A program made the position numbers and the translations under genes. From Adiantum capillus-veneris (taxonomy: Eukaryota; Streptophyta; Polypodiopsida; Polypodiales; Pteridaceae): a stretch of DNA of 64,000 bases. The notes below the pieces were generated by a model. The model was given only the letters and a program-made list of their open reading frames with translations. It did not search any database and was not told the origin of the DNA. Where the stretch lies: the NCBI GenBank assembly GCA_014529385.2, contig CM043963.1:77117412-77181411 (forward strand), given 5' to 3'. Below, piece after piece: positions 44,041 to 56,421 of the stretch (positions within the stretch are counted from its first letter, which is position 1; the number at the start of each line of letters is the position of its first letter).

Positions 44041-44225
44041 AAAGCACTACATGACTAGGGAAATGAAGCAATGTGGATACATACTCCTGGCTCCCCGATG
44101 CAACCCATTCGCCTAGAAGGAGGCATGGATCCTATGGTCAGTACAGTTCTTTGTCAATGGAAACCAAGCCTCAACTAGATCAGCCTACTCCACCTAACGG
44201 GTCAGATGAAGATCTTCTGGAGTGA

Positions 44226-44675
44226 TTGGAAGCTACCAAGAGTATGCCTTGTTATGGGGTCTCTCTTCAATCTCTACCTAAAGAGGCATTCTCCTCCAAA
44301 GTTTCTCATGTAATTGAGCCTAGTAAGCCCCCTGAGCTAGCAGCAGCAAGTGTGCCACCCGACCTAAACACCAGTTTAGAGGTCACAGAGGCCGTAATAG
44401 CCTTCACCTTAGCTTCCTTGGTGTCTGACTCTTCGACCAAGTCAAAATTATCATATGTGTCTGCTATACTACCCTCCACCAAACCTACAGTGCAATCTTT
44501 AGCAGTGCCCTATCAACACCCCATAAAGAATTGTCAATCACAATTGCTACGGTATGTGTCACAGCATATAAGATTAGACTCATTAGCAGATGGTCTTGAG
44601 AGTTCTAGGTGTCAAAATTTTGGGAAGCCGTACATACAACTATCTTTTACTCATTCTATATTCTGCTCAATCTGA
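44226..44675 (+). other. Possible continuation of the gypsy polyprotein, unrecognised
   Basis: A 149-codon open frame (Ser/Pro/Ala-rich, no known motif) follows the protease. Gypsy RT does not follow; the C-rich tract begins 100 bp later. Confidence 0.3.
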
Positions 44676-44789
44676 CATTGGTATACCACAAAAAGTATTC
44701 CTTCCCCACAGTGGAAAATATCAATATCAGCTTTGGCTTCTCCACCACAAGCCCTATACTTTCTGTGCACTCTTGGCAGTACCTCCCCC

Positions 44790-45320
44790 AATCACCTCGC
44801 TTCTCACCACCTTCTCTACCCCTACACCTGTCCCCTACCCACCCCCTCCCTCCAACGTCGCCCCTACCCCCTCTCCTCTCGCTCCTATCCAGCCCAAACC
44901 CCTCGCCCCTACCCACCCCTTTTCCCCCCCTCTTGCCCCTATCTAATTCCCCCTCGCCCCTATCTTCTCCCCCTTGCCCCTACCCACCTTCACCTCCCTC
45001 TACTCGCCCCTCACTACCCCTAATTGCCCCTACCCACCCCCCCGCCCCTCTCCACCCCTCTTGCTCTCACCCCTACCTAGTGGCCTCTCCCCTACCCACC
45101 CCCCCTCTCTCCCTTGCCCCTACCTACCGCCTACCCACCCCCCACTCTCCCCTACCCTCCCCCTCAAACTCACTTGCCCCTACTTACCCCCCTCTCCACC
45201 TATCCTTCACCCCTACCCACCCCCCCTCTCTCTCCCTCGCCCCTACCCACCCCTTAGCCCTCGCCCTATCCTTCCCCCCTAGCCCCTACCCTAGCCCCTA
45301 CCCTAGACCCTAACTACCCC
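44790..45320. repeat. C-rich low-complexity tract, CCCCTACCCACC-type
   Basis: About 500 bp built of CCCCTACC(C/T)(A/N)CC and GCCCCTA words with almost no G on the plus strand. The minus strand is rich in G-runs (GGGGTAGGG). Proline-rich frames of up to 234 codons are artefacts of composition. Confidence 0.9.
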
Positions 45321-45324
45321 TCTC

Positions 45325-46735
45325 TCTCTCCTCAAACCCTTCAATGCAACCCCTCATTCCTACCCTCTTCCCTCCCTCCCTTGTTCTTGAGTATAGCTAC
45401 GCAGAATTTTTGGATTTTTTGTTAGCAAAAGTGGCCGCCTGAAAATTCTAGCACTAGCAATGTTGCTTCACGGCAGCTCTTTTGAATGTGATAGGTATAG
45501 TGTCCCGCTTTATTCTATAGAAAGATTCACATTATTGCCTTCTCCTCTATGACGAACGCTCTTCGTAGCCACGAGACCCTCCTCCTCGTCTTTTCACTGC
45601 AATTACCCTAGCTTTTATAACTTCCTTGGATTTTGTTTAGGCTTGGACCTTCTTCAATTTTTTGTCTTCAGTTTATCTCATTGTGGTAGAGTTCATCATA
45701 TTCTGCATTGGTTTCTTCCTCCTTGAAATTTAGTATCTTCGTTCAACCTCAACCTCTTTAGACGGATTGCGCTGTATTTTTTTCTTGATAGTTTTTTATT
45801 TTGTCTCACTGAGACGGTGAGTGGTTTTGTGGTGGGAAAATCAAGGCTACATTGTCATAGGCACTAGACAAACAATTATTTGTAGTTGGGCTTGACTTCA
45901 CACTGGATGGACTCTTGCCTGGGTAGTCACACGTGGCAAGTGTTATGGATGGTGGTCCAGTGGACACCGTGGCCAGATCACCACCACCTCGGTTAGGATA
46001 TAGGCTTAGTTGGATTGGGATATCTACCAGTTGTTGGTGGTTCTTTTGAAAATAAAAATGAGTGGTTGGTTCCAGTTGTTGGGGCATCATCATCTACTTT
46101 TGTGTGGTCAGTCGTCTAGAGTCCATCATCTTCAGTAATTCACAACACGTATGCACCATCCCTACACAGTTCAACCTTGACACCTCCACTGTACCTATGA
46201 GATGTGGGTTGGAGTTAAGTGAGCTGCCATGCCAGAGTCTACATTGGTTTCTTTGAGTTTGTCGATGTTCATGTTTAGGTTTTGCTAAGTCTTGCTGTTG
46301 TTTCTTTGTTGTTTATTGTCTTCTGTGTTTGTATTTTGTGGAGTGAGATATCACGCACATTGCACTGAGGAGCACCCACTATAGAGGGCACAACACATTA
46401 TCTCCGCTATAGAAATATCCATAGTCAGGAGGAAATTCCAAACTGTGTTACAATTGTGCACAAGGAAAAGCAAGCACTTGAATGAAGATGGATTTAGAGG
46501 AAATACAATTTCTTTTTGAGAAAGCAGGTTTCTTTTTGGGAAAACAGATGCTTTTCCGCGAGGAAGTATATGTCTGCATTACAACTGTGCATGTGATTGC
46601 ATCCAGGGACACTGGGAAGTGTTGTGAAAGCCTTGTTTTTAACTTATAAGGTTTTATTGATTTTTTGGGCAGATTCAGACCATTATTAAAATATGACGAC
46701 CACACACTTAATAAGGGGGCAACCACCTAGAAAAT
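45325..46735. other. Gene-less stretch
   Basis: No coding or repeat family recognised. Confidence 0.35.
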
Positions 46736-46739
46736 AAAG

Positions 46740-46758
46740 TAGCAAAAACTAGCCAACA

Positions 46759-46802
<44 letters not shown>

Positions 46803-47690
46803 GAAAAGAAAAACCACTACAATCTCTATGCGCGCAACCTGTGCTTAGCTATTCCTGTCGTGTCCAGGGAGCTATAAAAGAATCACATTCCGTCTCTCAA
46901 AAGAGGAGTTGCCAGTGCTAGCAAGAGGAGACTCTGCCGCCAAAAGACACAAGAGATTGCGAGACTATGAAGCCGGAGGTCACTTTTCTAGCGCAAAGAG
47001 CAAGAGGTATCAATTGTGGATTCACCGTACGAATTGTTGTCCCGTGTTTGTGTATGTTTGCAGGTGTAGTTCCTCTTCACAAGAGAGTAGGAGCAGAGGA
47101 AGGCATGAGCCTTTGTAGGAGAAAAACACTCTAAGGAATTAGAGCCAGATCAGCCCAAGGGTTTTGTACCTGAGTTTAGGAAGTAGATCCACAGATTGGA
47201 GAGAGGTAGTCTCTCAAGTTGTGATCCGGAAGTTGAGACTCCCAAGTAAGGACTTCGTGTTTGGGAAACTAGAGTTTTCTGCGGGAAGAGGACTCTGGAA
47301 ATAGAGTTGAAAAAAGGATTGCAGGAATGCCTTGAGTCTAGAAGGTGAGATCCAGAGGCAAGAACTTAGATTCTCGAGGATTCGTAATAAGGAACAAAAT
47401 TTCCTTGGAATAGGGTTTTGCCCCAGGAATAGGAAGCCGAAGCTTCCAGGAACCATCTAGTCTTATTCTAGAACAAACGTGGTAATACATTTGGTTCAAG
47501 TGCTTGCATAGACTTCTCCTCAGTAATAAAGATACTATTACTAGGGGGGACCAACCCATCTTCTGGTCCCAGTACTGTGTCGATCTTCTCTCTCTATTTC
47601 TCTCTATACCCTTTGGCTTCAAAATTAAGTGATAAATTCTATTTATCCGAGTATATTCTATATTGCTATGCGCTCTCGTTTGTGACATTT
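46740..47690 (+). repeat. Probable LTR family L2, copy 2
   Basis: A (CT)n at 46762-46800, then a TATA box CTATAAAAG at about 46871. AGTAATAAAGATA at 47522 is followed by GGGGGGACCAACCCATCTTCTGGTCCC, matching copy 1 at 22795-22850. Then (CT)n. Edges not resolved; the LINE-1 3' end abuts it. Confidence 0.45.
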
Positions 47691-47699
47691 CCTCTCCAA

Positions 47700-48243
47700 A
47701 TATTCCATAGGGGTATGTCCAGCCCCTTGCATGTACCCATGTTGCATCCATGGGATGTACTCTACAAGCAATAATCCATATTTGGATAGTTAATAGCGAG
47801 GCCTTCTTGTCTCCACAATTGAAGAAGAGATGTGGAATGTCCTCCACTTTTATCTTGCACCTAGCACATATCCCATCACTTACTTTGACCTTGAGAGCCT
47901 TTTTTCCACACCACAATCCTTGGTGAATTATCAACCACATTAGAAAAGACTGCTTGATGGCTTGAGGAAAAGCCCACAAGCACATAATCTCTAAGTCCAT
48001 TGCTTTGAGCTCCATTGGTACATAGCAATTGGCATTTAGACTCCTCTTTAAGTCATCTTCTACTCCACCCCTACATCTGAACTGTTGGAATATGTAATGG
48101 GCCACCTTAGAAACATTAGACAACTGCCTCTTCCTGGTTGGAGGGAGATAATGCTTTGCCAGAGTTGCTTGGAGTTTTTGGGAGCACCATACATCATCTC
48201 CCAAACTTATGTTGTATCTAGTATGAATTTGATTTGTTGTCAT
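47700..48243 (-). pseudogene. LINE-1 zf-RVT domain
   Basis: Minus frame contains AIKQSFLMWLIIHQGLWCGK, then ICARCKIKVEDIPHLFFNC, the zinc-binding domain at the C-terminus of plant L1 ORF2 (zf-RVT, PF13966). C-x2-C and H-x4-C are present. Open for over 150 codons. Confidence 0.78.
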
Positions 48244-49019
48244 GATGCTATGGCCTTAAAAAAGGTCATTCCATGATTTGATTCTAGCTTTGAAGCACCT
48301 GTGAGCTCTTCTGGTAAGAAAAGTGCTATTATTGCCTGAGAATCATCCAAACCAAGGTGAATCCTCCAAAAAGAAATAGTGATTAGAGGAAATCTTGGAA
48401 GGTGGGGACCAATTTTCCTTCAGCTCTTGCCATGCATTCCTAAAAAAGCACATAAGCTCAGATCCTATTGGGACTATCTATCTTTGTGTGAGGATAACAT
48501 CCCTTAGTGAGAGGTTGTTCCAAGGTTTGTATTCCTTAAGCTTGAAATAACAATGTTTCTTTTTAGAAGAAGAGCCCAATAATCCTCAGAATCCACACTT
48601 CTGAGAATCCATTTACCAGCCATCCTGTTGATGTCCATAATTCCTATACCACCTTTCTCCTAAGGTAGGCCAAGTGTCCCAAGCACCCCTAGGGATTCTT
48701 GGGTGATCTAGATTTCCTTCCCGTAGAAAAGTTGTAAAGAGAGCAATGGCCTTTTGCAATTGATATTTAGCAAGCTGCCAGCAAGCTAGAAAATAGATTT
48801 ATAATGACTGAGAATAAAATCTCTGCTTGGGAGAGAAGACTAGTAATTTTTCCAGTTATACAACTTCTGCTTAATTCTGTTCAGAACCCACTCCCATCTC
48901 TGCTGAAAGGTGACACCAAATCCCATAGGAGTTCCCAGCAATCTGAAAATCTATCCACATTGTATCTACGAGAAGCCTATATCAAGGATGACTTGGGTTA
49001 TGGTGCCATCTGATGATTA

Positions 49020-49695
49020 GAATCCAGTTTTGGTGTGATTAATTACAGATCAACTTTCCAAACAAAAAGTATCAAGAGAGTTCCAAAAAGCTTTGACAAC
49101 CTTTCATTGTTCTTAAATATAGCATTTGTATGATCTGCAAACTACTAGAGACATAAACCCTTGTTAGAGCCACCTTTCAAGATGCCTCCATTGAATCTGA
49201 GACTGTCCATCCCAATGCATCTGAGCAGCATAAAGCAAAGGGGCAATGGGGCAGCCCTGCCTGATAAACCTTCTGAGAGGTAAGAATTCAGAAAGATCTC
49301 CATTGATAGACACTCTAGCTAGAGCATTTCCAAAAATCATTTGGATGAATGAAATAAAGTTTCTATTAAATCCAATATCAAACAGAGACTGAAAAATAAA
49401 GTCTCATTCCACTCTATCATAGGCCTTATCAAAGTCAATTTTGAAGAATATAGAAATTTGATTAGTATCTTTTGCATAACCAATGGCCTCCCAAAGGGTG
49501 ATGATGGCATCCAGTATGAATCTCCCCCTGATAAAACCTTTTTGCTCAGGCCTAATAATGTCATGCATGATAGGGATAAGTCTCCTTGCTAGGGCTAGGG
49601 CAAAGATCTTATAAATAGAATTCAGACATGTTATAGGTCTCCAGTTACCTAAATCCTCTTTCCCTCCCCTTTTGTGATTTAACTTAATTACTTCT
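49020..49695 (-). pseudogene. LINE-1 reverse transcriptase, 3' part
   Basis: Minus strand: NHKRGGKEDLGNWRPITCLN, YKIFALALARRL, PEQKGFIRGR, FFKIDFDKAYDRVE, then in another frame RRFIRQGCPIAPLLYAA. A FADHT string stands where FADD(T/A) is expected. The domain is truncated on the right by LINE-2 and resumes at 56431. Confidence 0.85.
49681..49695. repeat. Left target-site duplication of LINE-2
   Basis: AACTTAATTACTTCT. The right copy is at 56430-56444, its first base shared with the poly(A) tail. Confidence 0.88.
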
Positions 49696-49736
49696 CCATT
49701 GACTACTGCGCTCGCTGCTGCTGTCGACACCCTCCC

Positions 49737-49960
49737 TTGCTACGCCATCACTGCCCCCCCCCCCCCCCCGCCGTTGTCCCTGCTCGCCCGCTTCCTGCCC
49801 CGCCCGCTATCCCTGCTCGCGCTGCCTGCCCACTGCCCCTGCTCGCCCGTCCGCTGCCTGCAGCTCCCCGTTGGCGTTGCCTACAGCTCCCGCCTACGCA
49901 CCCCCCCCCGCTTTCCTTGTTCCCCCGAGGTTTTTCTGCACATTGGATTGAGCCGCATTG
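49737..49960. other. GC-rich LINE-2 5' region with C16 run
   Basis: CGCT/GCCC-rich with an uninterrupted run of 16 C at 49754-49769 and CTGCTCGCCCG iterations. Likely the 5' UTR/promoter region of LINE-2; frames here are compositional. Confidence 0.55.
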
Positions 49961-50299
49961 ACCTCCTTGGGCAGTGATAGGTGAACCTTTTTGTAGGATC
50001 TCCCTGCCGTCAGTTCTTTCGCCACAGCAGTAGACAACAGATGGAGGCTCCCGCTCTGCCATAGAGGGACTCGTCCGAAGCCCCCTTGCCTGACCCCACT
50101 GAGACCACCATTCAACTTGCTCTTTCGCTGACAGAGCAAGCAAGCCTAGCCGTAGAGGTAGAGCGATTGCAAGCGACTTCAGTCATCTGCAAGATTCTCG
50201 GCACGACCTAGCAGAGGAGAGCTACGTGACCTTCTCCAGGTCCGCCTTCTCGCAAAGGTGGGCAGGATCTTGGACGTACAGATACTCGGACGCGGTTAC

Positions 50300-51900
50300 T
50301 ACTAGATCGAGTTTGAGACTTTTGAGATGGCATCCAAGGTCATCGCCATGAGTCCACTGACCATTCGAGCAGCCCGTGCCCACTTTCGACAGTGGAGACA
50401 TGGTTTCAACCCTACTTCGGATGTTCTAGTAGAGGAGGCAGACATCCCCATCTCTGTCTGCTTTCCGGGTTTGCAGAGGGAGTACTTACCACTTCTGTCC
50501 AGGATAGGCTCAGCTATTGGGACTGTCCTAGAGACACCTCGCACGACAGCCTCAGTAGCTGCCAAGGTGGCTGGCATTCCCTCATTCGCGTTTTGGTGAG
50601 AGACACTCACACGCTCTCGAAGGTTATCCTTCTGCCTTGGGTGAGTGGGGGTTGGTTCAGACAGAGTGTGGAGTATTTGGGCCTCCCGAACCAATGCTCC
50701 ATTTGTCGACAGATGGGCCATCTAGCAAAGGCCTGTCCACGGAGGAGGCCTCGACCTACACCACATCCTTAGCCCCAGCTTGCAAGGGATGGCTAGCAGA
50801 CACAGCCAGAGACACAACACACACAGGCAGAGCCACTTTTTGAGCCTAGGGCTCTAGTGGAGGAGGGATGGCAGCATGTCCATGGTAGACGTCGCCAGGG
50901 GCCACAGCGTTAGACTGGCACTCAAAGTGGTCCTCAGGCACCTACTCAGCAGCAATGGGTTCCCACGGGGAACCGTTTTGGTCCTCTAGAGCAGGATGAG
51001 GTCCTTGCCCCAGCCCCTTCCCCAGATTCACCCTCGACAGCCCCTCCCCCCCCCAGAGTTCCCTCCATCTTCCTCATCCTTCCCCCCGCCTCCTGCTCCC
51101 ACCACCTCTTCCCCCCACCCTTCTACCTCTGTCGCTCCTTCCCACCCCTCTTCTCCACCGCTCCCCCCATCTCCCTCTCCCCCGTCTCCTGCTTCAGCTC
51201 CACATGCGACCGAGGGGGCAGGGCCTTCTCCTACGGCTAGGAGATCTCTTGGCAGCGACTTTGCCATGAGTCACTTAGCGAGAGAGGGACAACCTTTCCT
51301 ATGGCCCCCTCTACAGGTATAGACATCTTCCCTTGGAGCATTGACATCCGGCGCCAATGGGACTTCTTCGACTACGACTTTACTCGTTTTCTCGGTAACC
51401 CCTCAGTAGACCATGAGGCAGCCTGCTTCAAGATCCATGTTCTGTTCCTTGCCGCTTGGGGGACAGAGGCCTTGGACTCAGTAGTTGGATTCTCCTTCCC
51501 CCTCTGTCCCCCTCTGCAACAGAGACCAAACATAGTGGATTCTCGACTCAGTGTTGGGATGGTTTCACACATAGGTACTACAGTTCTCTCACCACATAGG
51601 GAAACTAGGAGTTACAGATTTGCTTCAGACTTTGTGGCCATTGGCCAAGTTTGCGGTGACACCTCCAGACTCACCTCCAGACTCAGCAGGATGTAGACAC
51701 ATTGTGGTTTACTTCTTTGCCGATACACAGTGCTTGCCATGCTATGTATACATTCAGGAGGACTCCTGGACATAGGAGGTTGCTTTACAACCGGATCGCT
51801 CTGCTTGGGCTTGGGCCAGGCACTCTTTACAGTCACGTCTATCTCGAGGATGCTTGGATGCGGATTACTCCCCATCCAAGCCAGCCTCGAAGATAGCCCG
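50300..51900 (+). pseudogene. LINE-2 ORF1 (DUF4283-like and zinc knuckle)
   Basis: Frame 50327-50599 reads GFNPTSDVLVEEADIPISVC, then FPGLQREYLPLLSRIGSAIG, the DUF4283-like part of plant L1 ORF1. A frameshift leads to LPNQCSICRQMGHLAKACP, a complete C-x2-C-x4-H-x4-C knuckle at about 50690-50745. A Pro/Ser-rich linker (51000-51200) follows. Frame 51301-51696 is a 131-codon unrecognised region, probably the ORF1 C-terminus. Confidence 0.7.
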
Positions 51901-51939
51901 TCTAGCTATTGCGACAACATCTGTTCTCTCTCGCTCTCC

Positions 51940-52720
51940 ATGAGCATCATCTCATGGAACGTGCAGGGACTAGATGGGCCCCAGTTTCAGCGCCAGCGGG
52001 GCCGACTATGTCAGGAGCTTCAGCGATGTCTTGTGGGAGGAGAGATTGATTTCCTTATGCTTTAAGAGCACCATCTGTGTGAGAGCCGCATCAGACGTTG
52101 TGGCTAGCTCTTGCGTGGACGATATGATACTTTTTGGTCAGCTCCTTTTGGACCTGGAAGCATCCAAGTATGTATGACTATTGAGGACTCTTTGCAGCAG
52201 GCCATAGTGGGCAGAGGGGTTATTGTGCCAGGCAGGGATCAATGGATTTCTATGCAGGTTCAGGGTGGCCTAGTGGGTTCCTGAACATCTATGCGCTCAA
52301 TGTGGCAAGTGCTCGTGCAGCGTTTTGGTCACAGATAGCTGAGTCTCTGCCACTACAGGAGGCAGAGCATTGGTGCATAGGGGGGGACTTCAACATGCTG
52401 GAGGACCCTTCTGACAGGATTGGTGGTATCCATTCTACTGTGCATGGATTTGAGTTGGCAGCTTGGGAGAGGCTTTGTATGACTTTGAGGGCTCGGATGC
52501 TTGGCAGCACTCTGGTTTTGTGAGGCCCCCAGACAGCCTGGCCTTCTCTCGATCTGACCGCAGAGTGGGAGGAGTGAATCTATCACGGATAGATCGCTTC
52601 TACACTAGTAACCACTTCAGTGACTTGGGAGGGACAGTGGGCATCCTGGCAGGGACCTCCTTCTCGGACCATGCACCAGTGATCCTCACAGTAGCAGATA
52701 GACAGAGGAGTGGGAGCACC
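51940..52720 (+). pseudogene. LINE-2 APE-type endonuclease
   Basis: SIISWNVQGLDGPQ (catalytic Asn) at about 51943, then a stop followed by EHHL (catalytic Glu) at 52066. GGDFNMLEDPSDR follows near 52385. After a frameshift, VNLSRIDRFYTS and SFSDHAPVIL complete it. All motif types are present, spread over three frames. Confidence 0.85.
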
Positions 52721-53229
52721 ATGCTTTGCATCCAAGAGAGGGTCTTGTTGGACTCAGTACTCAGAGACAGGGTAGAGGCTCTCTGGACAGAGGGCTTGGA
52801 CAGGCAGGACTCTCCTACTGACAAAGTGGCTGCAAGCCTAGCACAGATTAGTCGTCTTTTTCTCCAGGAGTCTTTGGCTCGCCGGATTTCAGCGAGAGAG
52901 GAGGAGCAGCGTCTCAGATGTGGCATTGCTTCGTTACAGAGGATGCAGGAGCAGCATCCAGACAGTCCTTGGTTGGAGGAGCATTTACAGCAGGCTCGAT
53001 AGGAGCTTGCTAGCACAGAGGAGGGTCGGCATGAGTTTTCTTTCCATCGACAGGCATCTCAGTGGACCCAGGTGGGCGACAGAGTGACTGGTGCTTTCTT
53101 TGAGGTAGTGGGACCTCGGCATTCGCATGCCAAGGTCAGTCAGTTGAGGAGGCCCGATGGGTCAGTTGCTTCTAAGCCCGAGGATATGTGTGTAGTTGCT
53201 ACTGACTTTTACCGTGAGTTATTGTCTGC

Positions 53230-54460
53230 AGAGTCCTAGTCAGCACGTCAGGGTGCATGCAGGGAGCAGGTTTGGGCACAAATGCCTTATCTTGTGAGAC
53301 TGAGGAGATGCGTCAAAGGCTTGAGCTGCCACTTCAGCTTGAGGAGCTGCACACGGCTCTTAGGGCCCTCCCCCGTGGTAGTTGTCTAGGTGAGGATGGG
53401 CTGACTCCCAGTTTTTTCTTGGAGTACTGGGACCTGCTTGGCCCAGATCTCTACAGTGCTTTTCAGTACATTTTGCACACAGGAGTGATGCCTGACAGCA
53501 TGAGTGAGGGCCTGATCTACCTTATTCCCAAGGAGGGTGACTCCTTGGATGAGATTCGACAGTGGCACCCCATCACCATTCTCAACTAAGCCTACAAAAT
53601 TCTTGCCAAGGCTCTGAGTTTGAGGATTTAGCCACTTCTGGAGAGTCTGATACATGGGACTCAGATAGGTTTTGTCAAGGAACGCAATATCCTTGACAAC
53701 ATCTTTACCTTTTGGGAGGCCTCTGCCTTGGCACGGCTCCGTGGTGAGGACCTTGTGATCCTTCTTCTCAATTCTGAGAAGGTATACGACAGAGTTGACT
53801 AGGACTTTCTAGAGGGCACTCTACGCAGGATGGGCTTCTCAGATGCTTGGATCAGAGGGGTGTCAACTTTGTACAGGAAGGCTCATAGTTAGGTACTCTT
53901 GGTAGGAGGGAGAGGTGATTCCTTCATGATTACACGCTCGGTCAGACAGGGCTGTCCTCTTGCCCCTTTCCTCTTTCTGTTCTATGTGGAGGCAATGAGC
54001 AGGTTTTTGGTGTTGCAGTAGGTTGGTCTACGAGGCTCAGCACTCCCTATTCGGGGAGATGAGCTACTGGACGGTGAGTTTGCCGACGACTCAGCCTTGT
54101 ACTTAGATGGCCAGGAGGCCAACCTACACAGGTGTGAGCAGGCTCTGGAGACCTTCTGTTGTGCATCGGACGCAGTGATCAACTGGAGAAAGATAACGGC
54201 TTTCTCGGTTGGTAGTGCTCCTGTGCAAGATTGGATGCCAGGAGAGGGTTTCAGGTGGATCCCCCCTGGGACTATAGTTCGGTACTTGGGCTGTCAGGTT
54301 GGTTTGGACTTGTCTCCCGAGAAGCAGATTGCTCCCCTTCTCCTGTCTATCAGGAGAAAGTTGTTACACTGGAGCTCAACACGACTTTCTTTGGCTGGCA
54401 GAGTAGTAGTTGCCAACCAGGTGTTGTTGGCGACTATGTGGTACATCACTTCCTGCTGAA
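53230..54460 (+). pseudogene. LINE-2 reverse transcriptase
   Basis: Reads ALPRGSCLGEDGLTPSFF, LIYLIPKEGDSLDEIRQW, HPITILN then a stop, AYKILAKAL, GFVKERNILDN and NSEKVYDRVD. RQGCPLAPFLFLFYVEAMSR and the catalytic-box region GEFADDSALYLDG (about 54078-54110) follow. RT thumb-like sequence LAGRVVVANQVLLA ends it. At least five in-frame stops (after ILN, LRI, RVD, AHS and LQ), several being plausible CAG/TGG to TAG changes. Confidence 0.88.
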
Positions 54461-55299
54461 TCTTCTCGAGTTCTTGTATCATCCAAGTAGAGAGGCTGAT
54501 TAGGAACTTCCTTTGGTCAGGACGTGACACTCAGATAGCCCGAGCCAAGGTGGCTTGGCAGGTCATCACTCTTCCTTTTCACAGGGAGGGCTTGGGATCA
54601 TTGATCCAGCATAGTAGAGTAGAGCCCTTCTTGGGAAGTTCATCATCAGAGGACTTCTTCCAGGTGAGGAGCCCTGGAAGGAGTTCTTGCTACATTGGCT
54701 ACGTGCTAGGGTGCCTCAGGTAGGAGGCCCTTGGCATCCTTTGACCAGATGGATCTTTACGAGATGCGCAAAGTTGGTCTGAGCAGGAGACTGGAGGACC
54801 GCTTCGCTGTGAGTCTGCTTCGATCTTGGGAGCACTTGCGGCGTGGCCTAGAGTAGAGACAGCCTACGTGCAGGGAGGAGCGCCTACGGCAGCCCCTCGT
54901 CTAGAACCCTATGGTTAGCACTCAGAGAGGCCACTTGGTTGGTAGTCGGCCTCATATTTCCTGGGGTCCCATGGTAGCAGGTCCAACGCGCTCTTTAGGT
55001 GACTGGCTAGAGTTCACAGGTTTGTCAAAGGAGGTCCAGGGCCTTCAGTTATAGGGCATGAGAGGGGTGCAGAGCATGTGCTAGGACATCACAGAGTCAG
55101 TTCCAGCTGAGTGGCTCACGCCCCTCGAGCCAGTAGCACCCCGGTTGATGGGAGCCTTCACACGAATGGAGGTTCTCATCTAAGCCAGGGCCTGCTCAAA
55201 GACTGTCCCAATTCTTTTCTTCGAGCTTCAGGGTGGGGGACGCCTTCAGCGAGTTGCAGTAGAGGCCCCGCAGGTAGCAGAGTGCTGTTTTCAGAGGAT

Positions 55300-55925
55300 C
55301 CGAGTAGTGGGCATCTGTGGGAGGACCGTTGTCATAGACCCTGACCCAACAGCTCTTGAGACTGGACACTGGAGGCTGTGGGCTTGGGGGTGTTGTCCAC
55401 TGGCACGAGTACAATGGGATCCTGGCGAGTGGCTATGGAGGGATCCCTTCTCTTCTGCAGACCACCCAAGAGTCACGTTCTTTCCGTACACTGTTCGACT
55501 GGGACGTCATATACTAGCAGCACAGAGAGAGGCCCGCCCCACTGCAACACCTCATTGGCAGGAGGAGGGACTCACAGCTGAGTCCTTGGAAGTTTTTTGG
55601 GAGAGGTTGTGGGACTCCAGACAGCCGAGGCGCGTCACCTTGTTTTAGTGGCTGGTCGCACACAGAGCTACAGCAGTCGAGAGATGGCTAGTGCATAGTG
55701 GTCTCTCGGCCGCATGTGCAGCTTGTGACCACCTTGTAGAGAGTCAGCGTCACTGTCTTTGGGACTGTCCCTTAGCCCAACAGGTGTGGCTACGAGTTCT
55801 TCCGCTCATGCCTTCTCTCTCCGCAGCTCGACAGTACACTTGGGGAGCAGCGGCTTGGTCCACCCTCTCAGGCCCGGCACTTCAGTTTGAGCTATCTTCC
55901 ACCAATAGGATGATAGTGATGTAGG
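55300..55925 (+). pseudogene. LINE-2 zf-RVT domain
   Basis: After a stop at 55646, the frame reads AHRATAVERWLVHSGLSAAC, then AACDHLVESQRHCLWDCPLA, ending QQVWLRVLP. Conserved Cys, His and Trp match PF13966. Downstream codons to 56250 are a C-terminal extension. Confidence 0.8.
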
Positions 55926-56421
55926 AGGGGCGACCTACACTCCAGCCTGCTACAGAGCTTACTCCACAGGAGTGGGGCAGTGAGAGAGAGGAGTGTTGGG
56001 AGCTCATCAATGGCCTGGTACTCTGGTTCATCTGGCGGGCCCGCTGCTTCCGCATCTTTGAGGCTCGCCGCGTGCCACCAATAGAGACTGTTCATGACTT
56101 CTGGCTAGAGCTGATCCACACTCTCAGAGAACAATTCGAGGGACTACAGGGTAGCTCCGACCGCATGCAGGAGCGCAGAGAGGATTTCCTACGACTCTGG
56201 CGTCCTGGGCCTTTCTACACCATGGTTCAGGGTGTACTCCGATGGCACTACTGACCACCTGTGTGGCTTTTCCCTCCCCCCATTTCTTGATTTAGCCCCA
56301 TTGTACATATGCTGGTTTTTTCATTGGGATAGTCTCCCACCATGGTTGTTGTAGCCCTCTCTTGAAGAGGTGGTTGTAGCCCTATGGGCAGTTTCGGTAA
56401 CTAATAGAAGGATTTTTTCTC

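Noticed and set aside
44609-45313. 234-codon proline-rich frame
   Set aside because: Composition effect of the C-rich tract; all frames there are open and Pro-rich.
45283-45320. Telomere-like CCCTACCCTAGCCCC words
   Set aside because: The units are irregular and do not match the plant CCCTAAA repeat; treated as the end of the C-rich tract.
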